From Nectonema munidae (lineage: Eukaryota > Nematomorpha > Nectonematoida > Nectonematidae): a DNA stretch of 64,000 nt. The stretch's first letter is position 1. Each line of letters starts with the position of its first letter. The stretch lies in contig JAUIRK010000612.1 in assembly GCA_030549495.1 (NCBI GenBank), positions 1-64,000 on the forward strand, given 5' to 3'. The translations under genes were made by a program, and so were the position numbers. This document shows, in pieces, positions 22,191-33,800 of the stretch. The notes below the pieces were generated by a model. That model was not told the DNA's origin. It ran no database searches and saw only the letters and a program-made list of their open reading frames with translations.

Positions 22191-22605
22191 ATTTTCTGAA
22201 CAATTGTTTTAAATGAAAATAAAATCCTTTCGGCAACCGGCGGAAGATTAAATAAAAATAAATAATAAAGCAAACTATTATTACTTTTTGAAGAAGAAGA
22301 AGGAATTTATTAAAGAAAAAAAAATTATTACTTTTTATTACATGACAAAGGATAAACAATGTATACTACGCACACCAAGAAAGATATTTGATTCAAAGAT
22401 TACAAATAATTTTAAATAAGTTCAAATATAAAAGTTAAAATTAAGGCGCAAGTTAATCCGTTTAAAATGATATGATCTTTGCAATTTTGAAGGAAATCAA
22501 ACGTACGTATATAAGAATCTTTTCAAAGTCTTCAAGACATACTACAAAGCAGTATTAGATATCACAAACAGGTAGAGATGGGATTATTGGTTTTGGAAAT
22601 TTTAT
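22191..22605 (-). repeat. GPCR 3' end and flank, second member of the duplicated pair
   Basis: Matches 20300-20705 in the same orientation, apart from an extra piece of roughly 20 bp (ctttcggcaaccggcggaag, about 22227-22246) and scattered single differences. It contains the GPCR stop codon and a minus-strand AATAAA (about 22303). Confidence 0.85.
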
Positions 22606-23536
22606 TGATTATCCTGATACACTTCGTCTTGAAAATAAGAGAAATCCTTTTCGCCTCATTCTGAATTCTGATGTTGAGGAATCCAAAAATGATGGGAAAC
22701 GTGACGCGAGTCGTTTGAGCGTATAAAAAAATCAAGGCAAATGTATTTGCATCAGCCAACCTGTCGAACAAGAGAAATAGAGCCAGAGGCGCTTTGAAAA
22801 TAATGTAATTCAGACCGGACAACAGAATCACCATTTGGATGTGCTTTCTTTCTTTTTGCTTCTTTCTGAAGAAGGAGACGGTGGGAAGCAGTTTCTTGTA
22901 GTAGACTCTTTGCTCGTAGAAGATCAGACCCACACTCCCACAAATCAAAGTGATGATCAATAAAATGACGGCATCCACAGAATTCGTTTTGAAAGCTTTC
23001 AGCACTCTGTAAGCGCAAGAAATATGGGAGTTGTAGGAAAGGCGCAAACGAAGTGTTTTGCCAATGAAAATGCCCGCAGAGACAAGGGATACGAAGATGA
23101 TGAAAAGATGGAGTAGGATAGTGACCTTGACTGTGTTGATTCTCGCGTACAGAAAGGGTCTGGAGTACAAGAGGTAGATCGTCAAGTTTAGGGTGAGAAT
23201 CGTAATGTTGATGTAGAGGGAGGAGAAGAACAGGGAAAACGTGTAAGTGATGCATGCATAATGAGGAACGGGAGCCTGCTTTTTGTCTATTAAATACGTT
23301 ACGTTGTTATAGGTGGCGTGGATGGAACAAAGGAGGTCACACAAAGTGATGCCCACGAGGAAGAAGTTTCGCGGAATGTGCAGAGTTCGGCATTGCCAGA
23401 TGAGGGCAATCAGCAAAACATTTTCCAGAAAAGATGCCACGAACGTGATAAAGTCGTACACTACGACCAACAGTGCAACAGACATCTTCCTACTTATCAA
23501 GTTCTTTTCTATCTCAGCAAGTCGTCTCTTTTCCAA
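22562..23536 (-). CDS. Divergent class A-like 7-TM receptor, intronless
   Basis: 324 residues with seven hydrophobic helices at about residues 20-47, 57-82, 92-123, 135-160, 190-215, 240-262 and 268-295. Family landmarks that are present: Asn in TM1 (ENVLL), Asp in TM2 (CDLL), a Cys at the top of TM3 (HYACIT) with a partner in extracellular loop 2 (HISCAY), and a TM6 Pro (FKAPLAL). Missing or altered: no DRY after TM3 (IYLLYSRP instead), no TM4 Trp, and TM7 reads FPIIFGFLN in place of NPxxY. The third intracellular loop is short and basic (FRKKQKERKH). There is no signal peptide. The plasma-membrane sensory or peptide receptor role is inferred; the ligand is unknown. The start is the first ATG of the open frame. 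Its 3' end is duplicated at 20.3-20.7 kb. Confidence 0.8.
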   Translation of the reverse strand: MEKRRLAEIEKNLISRKMSVALLVVVYDFITFVASFLENVLLIALIWQCRTLHIPRNFFLVGITLCDLLCSIHATYNNVTYLIDKKQAPVPHYACITYTFSLFFSSLYINITILTLNLTIYLLYSRPFLYARINTVKVTILLHLFIIFVSLVSAGIFIGKTLRLRLSYNSHISCAYRVLKAFKTNSVDAVILLIITLICGSVGLIFYEQRVYYKKLLPTVSFFRKKQKERKHIQMVILLSGLNYIIFKAPLALFLLFDRLADANTFALIFLYAQTTRVTFPIIFGFLNIRIQNEAKRISLIFKTKCIRIINKISKTNNPISTCL

Positions 23537-23539
23537 AGT

Positions 23540-26500
23540 CCAAGTTTCAGGCCAAAGCTGCTTTCAAGACGAAAAACATAATCATATCTTATGATGCATA
23601 CACGCAGTCTCGAATCTTCACTCTCTTTTGCTTTTCACAATACTCTTCTGCATTTCTCTTCAATCAGTGAATAAATATTTAATACGGCATTTAGAATTCC
23701 TAATTATCTTGTGCCAGGTTCAAGCGTGAGTAGATGTGCTACCTTTCTGCTACATGATGTTTTAAGTGGTTTTCTCCGAAATTTGGCAAGAATTTCACGA
23801 TAATTCAAAGTGGGTCAATGAAGAAATACGCGTTTATGTACACGACTCTAATATTCACAGATTTTTAATGAAATCGAATCTAAAATTTTTACCTTGGACT
23901 TTACATAATTAATTCACTAGAATGATTTAAAAACATGTAATCGTGATTGATTGACGAATTGACGTGATTGATTGACGGAAGAAAATCAAAACAACTGCAA
24001 GATAAAAAAAATAAAAAAGCTTGGCGTTGACAATTTTGATTCTTTCATTGAAGCGCACATCATAATTTCGGCCTGAATATTTTAACATGCTGTCTTTTAT
24101 CGTTTATACAACTAAATAGCTAGCTTACCAAAATAGTTAATTTGGGACTAGATGTTTAGTTATATAATCGCCTGTCTCGACTAGGAAAAATTAGGTTTGG
24201 AAGAACATGATCATAATTTGTTTTTTACAATTCTTTTTGCCACAGAAATATTCCTATTCATTATAAAGATAATGGCAAACTGTTCTCTTGAGAGGATTTC
24301 TATTTCTAGGTTTAAAAAAGTAGTAAAGCTGATATAAGCAAGGTTTTTCATCACACTACATGTAGAAAAATTTTAAAATGTTATGAAGCAAGGTGAAAAA
24401 AAGAAGAGATAATTTTGTATTTTAATTAAATTGTACATTTAAATATAAATTTTTTGCTAACTTGTCAATTAAAAAAAGAATAGTCAAGAGCCATTTGGCT
24501 TTATATTGGACCCCACGTTATAATTAGACTTTCTTTCCGGCTTTCCAGAGATTCTATTTTCATGGGATCCTGAACTGATTTTTCGCAATTTTCGCTTCTG
24601 GGTTATAGTGTCTTTGTTTAAAAAGTAAAATTATTTTTGAACAGATATATACATATATTTGTTTTTTTTATCGTTAAAGCTACGACAATCTAAGAATGGT
24701 ATTGAGTATTTTTTTAAAACCTTTCTTTCTCTATACTTACATCATCTATGTGAAATCAGTATCACAAAAGAACTCTAGCGCTGATTTTGAGCTATAAATA
24801 TATTTGTATCTTGGAATTAAACAAAATGTCAATCATTTTAAAAAATTATATACTATTGGCTGGAGAAAAAATACATTAATTTGTGTTTTAGTGACAAACG
24901 TATGTCAATCATTTTAAAAAATAATATACTATTGGTTGGAGAAAAAATATATTTGTGTTTTAGTGTAAAGCTAAATTTCATTCATAATATATATTGTTAT
25001 AAGAAAACAGCATTCATGGGATTCAAATATCATTGTTTTTTTTGTATTTTTTAAAATATTTTTAATTGTTCCCTGATTATTATTGCTGTAACCGTAGAGG
25101 TCGGATTAAATAAACATCACTATAATTTTTAGTCGCTTAAAGTAAAAAGGTAAAATTTTAGATCTTTCAGATTGATAAGTATAATTCATTTGGATCATTT
25201 TTAATCGAAACAAATTTTTAATTGGGAATTTTCTTTTTAATCCAAATTTTTCATTGCTCAAAATTTTGAAAACAGAAGTAAATAAATTTCTCGTAAATTC
25301 CAGGAATATCCTTGGAAGAGAAAAATCGAAGAACATTAGTTATAAAAAGCAAAATTATAAACAGTGTATAAGACATAAAAACTTCCCTAAATAATCCATG
25401 AGCATAGATCTATGTCGACTGTTCTTCAACTTGATTTCCGAAACATCACTTCTCTTACCATTTGTTCTTATACATGCAAGACTTTTTAGGATACATTTTA
25501 TAAGTTCACGAGAAAGTATTTTTTGGATAATCACTAAAAATAAGCTTCAAAGATTATTTCATTAAAGATTTATTTTAAAAAATATGAGTCAATAGTTTTC
25601 ATTTTGCATCCACATATTGTCTTTATTTATATTTTCAAACTGGGTGATAACATATGTTAAATATGTTTTTATCATGATAAAGTTTCCCGGTTTTATTCCG
25701 TTGAATCAAAATCTTCTTAATATCCTTGAATATGTTAAAATTCACTTACAAAATGATACTATGATATTTCTTGGATGGACGATTAATTAAGCAAAATGGA
25801 TATTTGGTCAAGTGATGTTTCTGTAAAATAATTTTTAATAAAAGTGCTCTCGGTTTACGAATAATCTACTAACTTGTAAATATTGAGCTAACTAACTATA
25901 GTTATGCCCAATAACGCAGTAAGCTTACAAATATATTACATTTGATAAATTATATCGGAATTCAATCCCTTTTTTCGCATTCAATCGACTTTGTGGGGCA
26001 GGGGGTGAGCATAAAAAATATTATAACACATAGTATTGCAAAGGAATGTGTACAAAACAAAAAATAGAAGCAATTTTTCTGATAGATATGTGCTTTCAGG
26101 TGGAAAAATTATAAAAAATATAAAAAAAATTGTAAAAACTCAACTGGACACTTTATGGGTGCTGTTACTGACTATAGTTTCGGAGAATAAACTCTTTTTT
26201 CAAAGCAAATAAATGATAAAGTATCTCATTTCACTATTTTATGATTTATATAAAATCCTTACTTATATACAAAGATAAATATATAAAAAAAAAACACTGT
26301 CAGATCAAAAGAAAAAACTTCAACCAAAAAAGGTATGACTTTTAGCTAAAAATGACTAAATATATATTCGCATTATAGCGCAGTGATACTCAACTCCTTT
26401 CAGAGAGCGTGAATCAATACCCCGATGTTAAGAATACGCTCGACCAAATTATTTTTTTTGTTGAACACATTTGAAGATTTGGAATTTCAAGATTTTTAAG

Positions 26501-27400
26501 AAAAAGGGTGAGTCAGTATCGAATATATTTAAATTTTAATAAATTCCCATCACTCCCAATCAATCAATCAATCAATAAGTCAGTGTATCCAATAAAGTTA
26601 GAGAAGGACATTTTGAATGCTAAAAAATGCTTAATTTTTATAATCATAAAGGGAGGCTATTTTTCACTCGAAGACTGAAGTAAGAATTGAGTTTGAATTG
26701 GAGACAGATTTCGCAAAAGCATGAATGCAAAAACTTTGACTAGAAGTATGAACAGAAATTTTTATCAATTTCAACATTTTGTTGTGAAATTTTGATACAC
26801 CTTAAAAATTTACCTTATCTACCTTTGCAAGCAGGCAGACTCATTGATTTCTTAAATTAAATTGCTGCTTTCATTAAATTTCTCCTTCATAATTTTGATG
26901 AATTTTAAAAATAAAAAGTATTAAACAAGAACTTGAGTTAATCATCGCAAAGTTCCACTTGCAGAGCATTTTAGATTTTATACTTATTAAATTTTTTAAA
27001 ATTGGCTTTATCAATGCTAAAACTGAATTTGACTTAAGTACCAAAGTTTAAAAAAGATTTTTGTGTGATCTTCAAAAACTTTGTGTATAAAAGAAGTTTC
27101 CTTAGCGATCAAATATAAAATTGTGAGGTAATAATTTATTTTGAAAAGAAAACATACGAATAGACATTGAATAAGAATAAATCAATAAAATGTCATCATT
27201 CCAAATGCATAGAGAATGTGTAAGTTGTATTGAAAGATTGGTATGTGGGGTAAAAGCTGTGCACGAAAAGTGGATTTATGAAGAAGGAAGCACAAACAGG
27301 TATTTGATTTCATCACAAAGATGAAAATCCAAGAATCTCAACCTATCTCTTCTTTCTTGCCTCCTGCAACATTTGGTTTCTGAAGTAAAAAATATTTCAA
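23540..27400. other. Intergenic, AT-rich, no gene seen
   Basis: About 3.9 kb between the divergently placed GPCR start and the myosin 3' end. It holds only short AT-driven frames and a tandem duplication at 24826-24966. A GPCR promoter should lie in the first few hundred bases, but I see no clear core motif. Confidence 0.6.
24826..24966 (+). repeat. Two-unit tandem duplication
   Basis: Two units of about 65-75 bp starting ATGTCAATCATTTTAAAAAA (24826 and 24902) and both ending TTTGTGTTTTAGTG. They differ by a few substitutions and a short indel. Confidence 0.85.
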
Positions 27401-27418
27401 ATAAAGAGTTTTATGATT

Positions 27419-27659
27419 ATTTATTTTACAACTTTAAAATCAATATCTTTCGCATACACACAGACACACACACACCCACACACACCCACACACACACACA
27501 ATAATTAGACATAAACAGAGAGATACAGATTTATACAAAAATATGAGCTTGTATGAAAAGGTGATTTTAGCGGCCCTTATGACGGCTTTGGGTGGAGCTC
27601 AAGAAAAATTGAGGTTGGCCTGATTTAAGGGGTAGGATAAATAAATAACGCAATTAAAT
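27419..27659 (-). other. Myosin heavy chain 3' UTR with (TG)n
   Basis: Downstream of the stop, the minus strand reaches an AATAAA hexamer at about 27419-27424, which would give a UTR near 240 nt. It includes a (TG)n-rich tract (27458-27502, read as CA on the plus strand), a possible binding site for UG-repeat RNA-binding proteins. The polyadenylation site itself is inferred. Confidence 0.6.
27458..27502 (+). repeat. (CA)n microsatellite
   Basis: CA array with C interruptions in the myosin 3' UTR; reads TG in the mRNA. Confidence 0.93.
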
Positions 27660-27890
27660 TTACTGAAATGTGGTAGTTAAAATATACGAAGATGATACCA
27701 TTGAAGGAGAGCGTCCAGAAACACTTCCTTTTGGTGCAGGCGCGAGTTGATTGGCTGCAGTAGGACCGTGTCTAGACTTTGCTTTGAATTTACTGAAACT
27801 AGCTTCTGCGATTTCTGCCCGCTCTTCTGCTTCTTCTAGCTCGTGTTGCAGCTTTTTGAATTTCGACAAGTTCATGTTGGCCACCTCCTC
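27660..27890 (-). CDS. Mhc: Myosin exon v27: rod end, tail and stop
   Basis: 76 codons and TAA (27660-27662). Encodes [20 protein letters not shown], then [20 protein letters not shown], where the coiled coil ends, and a tail [16 protein letters not shown] plus [19 protein letters not shown]. The Ser-rich tail may be a phosphorylation target that tunes filament assembly. Confidence 0.96.
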   Translation of the reverse strand, partial: EEVANMNLSKFKKLQHELEEAEERAEIAEASFSKFKAKSRHGPTAANQLAPAPKGSVSGRSPSMVSSSYILTTTFQ

Positions 27891-30800
27891 CTGAAATATG
27901 CCAAGAAAATATCATTGCTTTGTCATATTTCTTTCGTAACGTCTACTCTATTCCAATAATAATAATGACAGCAATTCAATAAAATGAATATAGCATAGCC
28001 TTGTTTTCCTTGATGGTGCCAGCAACTAATTTAAAGGCATATACGGGGGGGGGGGGGGGGGTGTGATAAAGGTTGGTTAGATACTCGGTTTCGAAAACTC
28101 AAGGTCTTGGGTTCGATTCCGCGTCAAGCCTCCTTTCATCATAGTTGGATACAAGTGGCGCAATTGTGCATTCTCGATGAAAACACGCGACAGTGCCTTG
28201 GAAAAGAAGTAAACATTTTCTGAACTACAGAATAGAAATATGGACAAGATAAATAGTCAGATTCCGTCTATTTACCTTTGTGTGATGACCATTTGTACAA
28301 TCAATCAAGAGGCGATTATCAATTACACAAAGATATTTTTTTGTAATGATTGATTTATGTAAAATCTATGATTGATCAATATTATTCCTTAGTTACTTCA
28401 ATTACTTTAATTTTTTTCCTATTTTTAACTTTCCATTTTTATTGTGCAAACATTGAACCAAGCTCATTACATTCGATCGCAATAATAATAATCGCGAAGC
28501 AAAATAAACCTACAATATTTAACATCCCCTTTCAAAATACCCCAAACCTTTTAAAAATGCAAAGAGTTTATAGGATAGATTGTAAACTTATGCTGCCCTC
28601 AAAACGCCAGTGTTCGAAATATGACTTGGAGGAAGGCGAAGTGTCGACTAAATCTCATTTGAAATTTTTAATAATGAAATTATCGAAATCACTGCGTAAG
28701 AATACTGTTCTTCGCACTATTATTAAATTAAAGCACAGGAGACGAATAAAAAACATTTTTGTTCATTATACAAAATTTCCATTTCTCAATAGGGCTGGTG
28801 CTATAAATTGCGGCCTCCAAGGCCCTTATTCTTCAAAAGTAAAAACTTTTGTATCGCATCTTGTGTGTAATATGCTTTTAGCCATAATGAAGGAATAAAA
28901 AATAGTTAATCTTTGATATACCAAAAATTTGTCAGACACCATGAAATTTTATTTTTAAGTAGCAAAGAATGGACAATTGCAAGTATATTATACACAGATT
29001 TTCAGAAAAAAAAAGATTTTTCTATCTTTTTTATCCGCGAAATCTCTCATTATAGTTTTATGATGAGTCGTTTTGCAATTTCCTTTTTTATAGAAATCAT
29101 TGCCAAATTGTTTAGTCTCTCTTGGGAAGTTGTAGACTCTATAGGGATGTTTTAGTTAACATTAGTTTTGAGAAGCTTCTTTCACCTGATGCGGCAGTTA
29201 CAGGCATTCTCAAGTTAATTCTCAAAACAATAAAGACATTAGGAAATGAGAGCATAAAAGAAATTTTTTTTGTTAATACAGTATGCATGAAATGATCAGA
29301 AATAAGAATTTTTCGTTTTTTCACGTAGCGGGGCCCCTTAAAAGCGGGGGCTTTAAGCTCTAAATGCCTCAAAGTTTATAGTTTTAAAATAAATTTTTAA
29401 CACCTGTTATATTTTTTTTTGACTTTTTTAGACTAAGTTTTTTTTAAGTAAAAACCGGTTATTCGTGTTATGAGAATAGCTTGAAAATATAAATATATGC
29501 GTTGTAAAGTTAAATCCATAAATTTTTTAAAAGTATTTAAATTAACGCCATCTATTAATTTTTTATGATAAATTTATTATTTTTAAGTTTTGGTAAAAAA
29601 TATAGCCACAAAATAATTTTTTTTTACTAAAGATTAAACTTAAAATTGTAAAGAACATTTACATGTTAGTGGTAATTGAGGTTTCTATAATAAAATTTTG
29701 TGTAAATAGCGTTTTAAGGTTGAGAGCGGAAAAAATACATAGAGTCCGTCAAGCGAGGGTTAAAAAATAGGTCAATAAGGCTTAAAATCGGTCCTGTTTC
29801 CCAATTATCTTTTTTTATCTTTGAAATTCAAATTTTGTTGATTAATGTTTTTAATTAATGGTTTGCATCATTCAATCATAAAAATAGGCTATCATTCAAT
29901 ATATATTTTTTACTTATACGTGGAGAAATCGTGAAGCATCATTTAAACCACAAGTTTTTAATACTTGTCAAGTTGTTATGGAAAAAATAGCGTTCCCTTA
30001 CTACACTATGAAATAGTTGACAAGACTTTAAAATAGAAATAAGAGTCATTATGCTCTTCTATTTTTTTAAATATGATTGACATTGCTTGCACCAATCAAT
30101 ACTGATTTGCTCTTTTTAAAAAAAGTGAAAAAGATTTTATTAGAACAAACTCTGTAAAGCCATCAACGTTAACTAACTCATAAGGTTGTGATTGAAGGAT
30201 GGACAAATTTGAAAATGTATATGTAAAGTCTATCACCATTCTTACAATTTGATATTCCTAGAAAACTTAATTTGGGAACAAATTCAACATTAATCCAAAG
30301 TAAGATCACTACGATTATTTGCCATAAATGCGCTAAAAAACGTTATCTTTTGTCTTAAATATTTGATTTTGAAGTACATTTAATTAATAATTCTTTTTTA
30401 TCCATTTCCAAATTTTTTTTAGTTTTCTCACTCAAGTTTTGAAAACGAAAATTTAATTTAGCTAAAAATGATGCCCAAAGAATTTACAAACAATTAGAAA
30501 ATATTGCTGGCCAAAATATGATTAATATTTTGATTGATTGATTGATTGATTTAAAGGTTCAAGTGAGGGAATGTAAAGAATTTAAAGTTACAGCTTCTTC
30601 CACTTGTCTAGACAAAACTTTGATCTTTTCATTCAACTTCTTAATGTTTTCTTCGTACTGATACTTGGTCTTCTTTGCATCATCCACCTCGCACTGAAGT
30701 TCTTTCAGTCTTCGTTCTTTGTTGCGGCAGTTCTTGTCTGACTCTGTGTATTTGCGTGTAATCGTGTCCAGTTCTGATGAGATTTCTTTGATCTATAATT

Positions 30801-33800
30801 ACATCCAAAATTTATACATCAAATATTTGAAAAGAATATTGATATTGAATAACAATAGCTATTTATCACCCATAGCTTTAACCCTAACCAAATGATAATT
30901 TTTAATAAGACAGAGGTCAGTCTCGATATTGTTGAAGGAAATAAGAACATTCATTTATTTGCATACGAGAATTTAGATGATGTCCATAGTTTTTCAAAAA
31001 TTTTTGGGTTTCATCATTTTCTTGAAAAATATATTTATGTTTCCTTTTTGTCAAGCCAGGCCTACGAAAACCCTTTGATCTGATTCGATAAAAAAAATTG
31101 AATAAATTTTTGTTTCACCCAATCAATTTGTACGAGAATTTGATGATTTATTTGAGGTATCGAGATTATTACTTCAGATGAAATATATATAACTAGTATT
31201 TATTAAGATACCAAACTTGGCATCGCTACCACTAAAAACAACTTCGTCATATTCATTCTTACATTAAATTCAATTTTTAGAAAAAAACAAAAAAAGTATA
31301 GAATATATAACATGTAATTAAGTACGAAGGAAAAATTAGTATTTGAATAACTCCAACATAATCATAATGGTGAGTTTTAGCATATGACAATTTGAACAGC
31401 CAATAAAGTCGTTCCAAACTCTTTTGTTCGAATTTTACTGCTTATTATTTTGTACATTAAAAGGACATCCACAATCTATTCCAATTTTTTTTATCAAATT
31501 TTTACAGTTAAGATAACATTGCCCAAAAATTTGTCCTTATCTTTAACATCCTTTGAGATTTGAATCATTTCAAAATTTACTGAGAAGATGTTGAGTTAAG
31601 AGATATATTTTTTTACTTTTAAAATATCATTTTTAAATGAAAAACCTAATAACCTTTTTTATGCAAAGGAATTTTTTAAAAATTTGTATACCAAAATTAA
31701 GTTAAAATGCATGAATCGTCATAAACCTGGCAAAAAATGGCCACTAGTTAGTGTGTAATGCAAAGCTTATATTTTATTGTGTAAATTGAAACAAACTCAC
31801 AAGTTTTAGTGATTCTTTTAAAAAACTCCATTATAGCGCCATGCCCTTTTAGTGATAAGTAAGCTTTTAGCGTGAGTAAGGTTGGTTAGGTAGTGGGTTT
31901 CGATAACTCAAGGTCTTGGGTTCGATCCCGCATCAAGCCAACTTTCCCATAGTTCGATACAAGCGCCGCAATTGTGCCTTTTCGAAGAAAACACCCCACG
32001 GTACCTTTACCTTTTAGTGATAAGGGAAGCAAAAATCAAATTGATTTTTTTAATTTTTTTGATTGATTATTATTTGAAAGAAAAAAAAAAATTCCGCCTG
32101 TGTCGATTTTTTTTTATTATAAAAATCTAAAATCTTCAACTGTTACGGTCCTTGTCAAGAAATAGACATTTTTTGTGATATAAATTGATCTAAGAATGAA
32201 CGATTTATTTTACAATTAAAGTTCAAAATGTCTGTTTATATAAAAAGACCTTGATGGCTGAAAAATAAAAAAATTTTATAAAAAAAATTTGAATCAATTT
32301 TTTTTATCCCTTTTAACTTAATCTACACCCGTTTCATTTCATTATCTTATTTTATAAAATAAAGTCATTATAAAAAGAGATAGAAAATATTATCATTTAT
32401 GTAAAACTAATATGTGTAGAATTGGAAATCTACTATAATATTTGATATCTATGGATCATTTAAATTTCTCCTTCATACTTTGACTTGGATGCAATACCGA
32501 AAAATAAAAAATGTAAACAACTTTAAACTTTTTTTCACATTGAATAAGATACTTTTTTTATAAGTACCATATTATAAGATTTACTCCACGTTTTCAATTT
32601 ATTTTCTTTACAACTTTTATTTATGAAGTCTCAGCGCCATTTTATCTATATTTTTTTCACATTATTTCCTTTCCTGCATCTATTGATGACATCCAGAAGG
32701 ATAAAAAGAATAAATATATTATGACAGTTTAATTTTATTCCAGATTTTTACATTGAATAAAATAAGCAATTTTCTAATCATTAAAAATGAAATTCTCAAG
32801 ATGAATTTTTAGCGATTATGACAGATCGTATCTTAACCCATTTACGGCCAATGTTCCTAATTTGGAACATAAGTAATTTCATCTTCGTCTGCTTTTTTCA
32901 ATGACTTTGAATATAAATCGTCCGCTTTGATTGGCCTTATATGGGTTAAATTAGTTTTAAATTTTATTTTAACTAATTAACAGCTTAATTAATTACCTTA
33001 TACAATCTGTCAGTTTTATTTGAGCCTCTTTGGACTTTCTGAAATGATGGAGGTAAAACTCCATTACCCTAACATAATATATATATTGTAATTTCAAAAT
33101 ATTTGCGTGCTGCAATCCTTAAATTAAATGATTTACCGCCATCTAACTCTTGGAAAAAAGAGAATTCAAAAAAACCTGTTTTTCTAAGAATTAGATGAGC
33201 CACGTTTTATATGCAGGTATGTATACGAATATATTGAATAAACCTTGGCTTCGAGTTTAGTAGTTATTTTCTTGTTCGCTTTCAAGCTATTTGTTTCTGA
33301 TTCCTCCAACTGATGCTGCAGTTCTTTTATTTGGCCTTCCATTTGCTTTCTAGTTCTTTCAATATGGAGAATGTTTTCCTGAGCTTGTTTCAGTTCATCA
33401 TGATACTTCTGAGATTCGAGATTGATCTTTTTAAAAATTAAAAGTTTACTTATTTCACATGGTAATTATTTTTTTAAAATTGCTTCACTTTTAGCACTAA
33501 AAATGCTTTCATTAAATTCTTTGATTCACGTGTCAAATTTCGCGGGCGCCAGACAGAGAGGGAAAAAAATATATGACAGGATATTATATTAATGAGACAA
33601 ATTATTATTAAATAAAAAATATGCTTTCATTGTGGAATAAATAGGGAGAGTGAGTAAGGTTGGTTAGATACTGGGTTTTGGTAAACTAAGGTCTTGGCTT
33701 CGATCCAGCATCAAGATATCTTTTCCCAAGTTCGATACAAACGGCGTAATTATACTCTCCCGATGGTTGATTTCTTGACACTCATGACGCAAAATTTTCT

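Larger units (their letters stand above)
30793..33243. other. Myosin intron holding SINE copy 2 and MITE copy 1
   Basis: 2.45 kb. Outside the two elements it is AT-rich; frame 30892-31083 is unsupported. Confidence 0.6.

Noticed and set aside
22752-23255. 167-residue minus-strand frame and three plus-strand frames (23313-23670) overlapping the GPCR
   Set aside because: They are other-frame shadows of the receptor, which has clear TM helices and Cys pair in its own frame.
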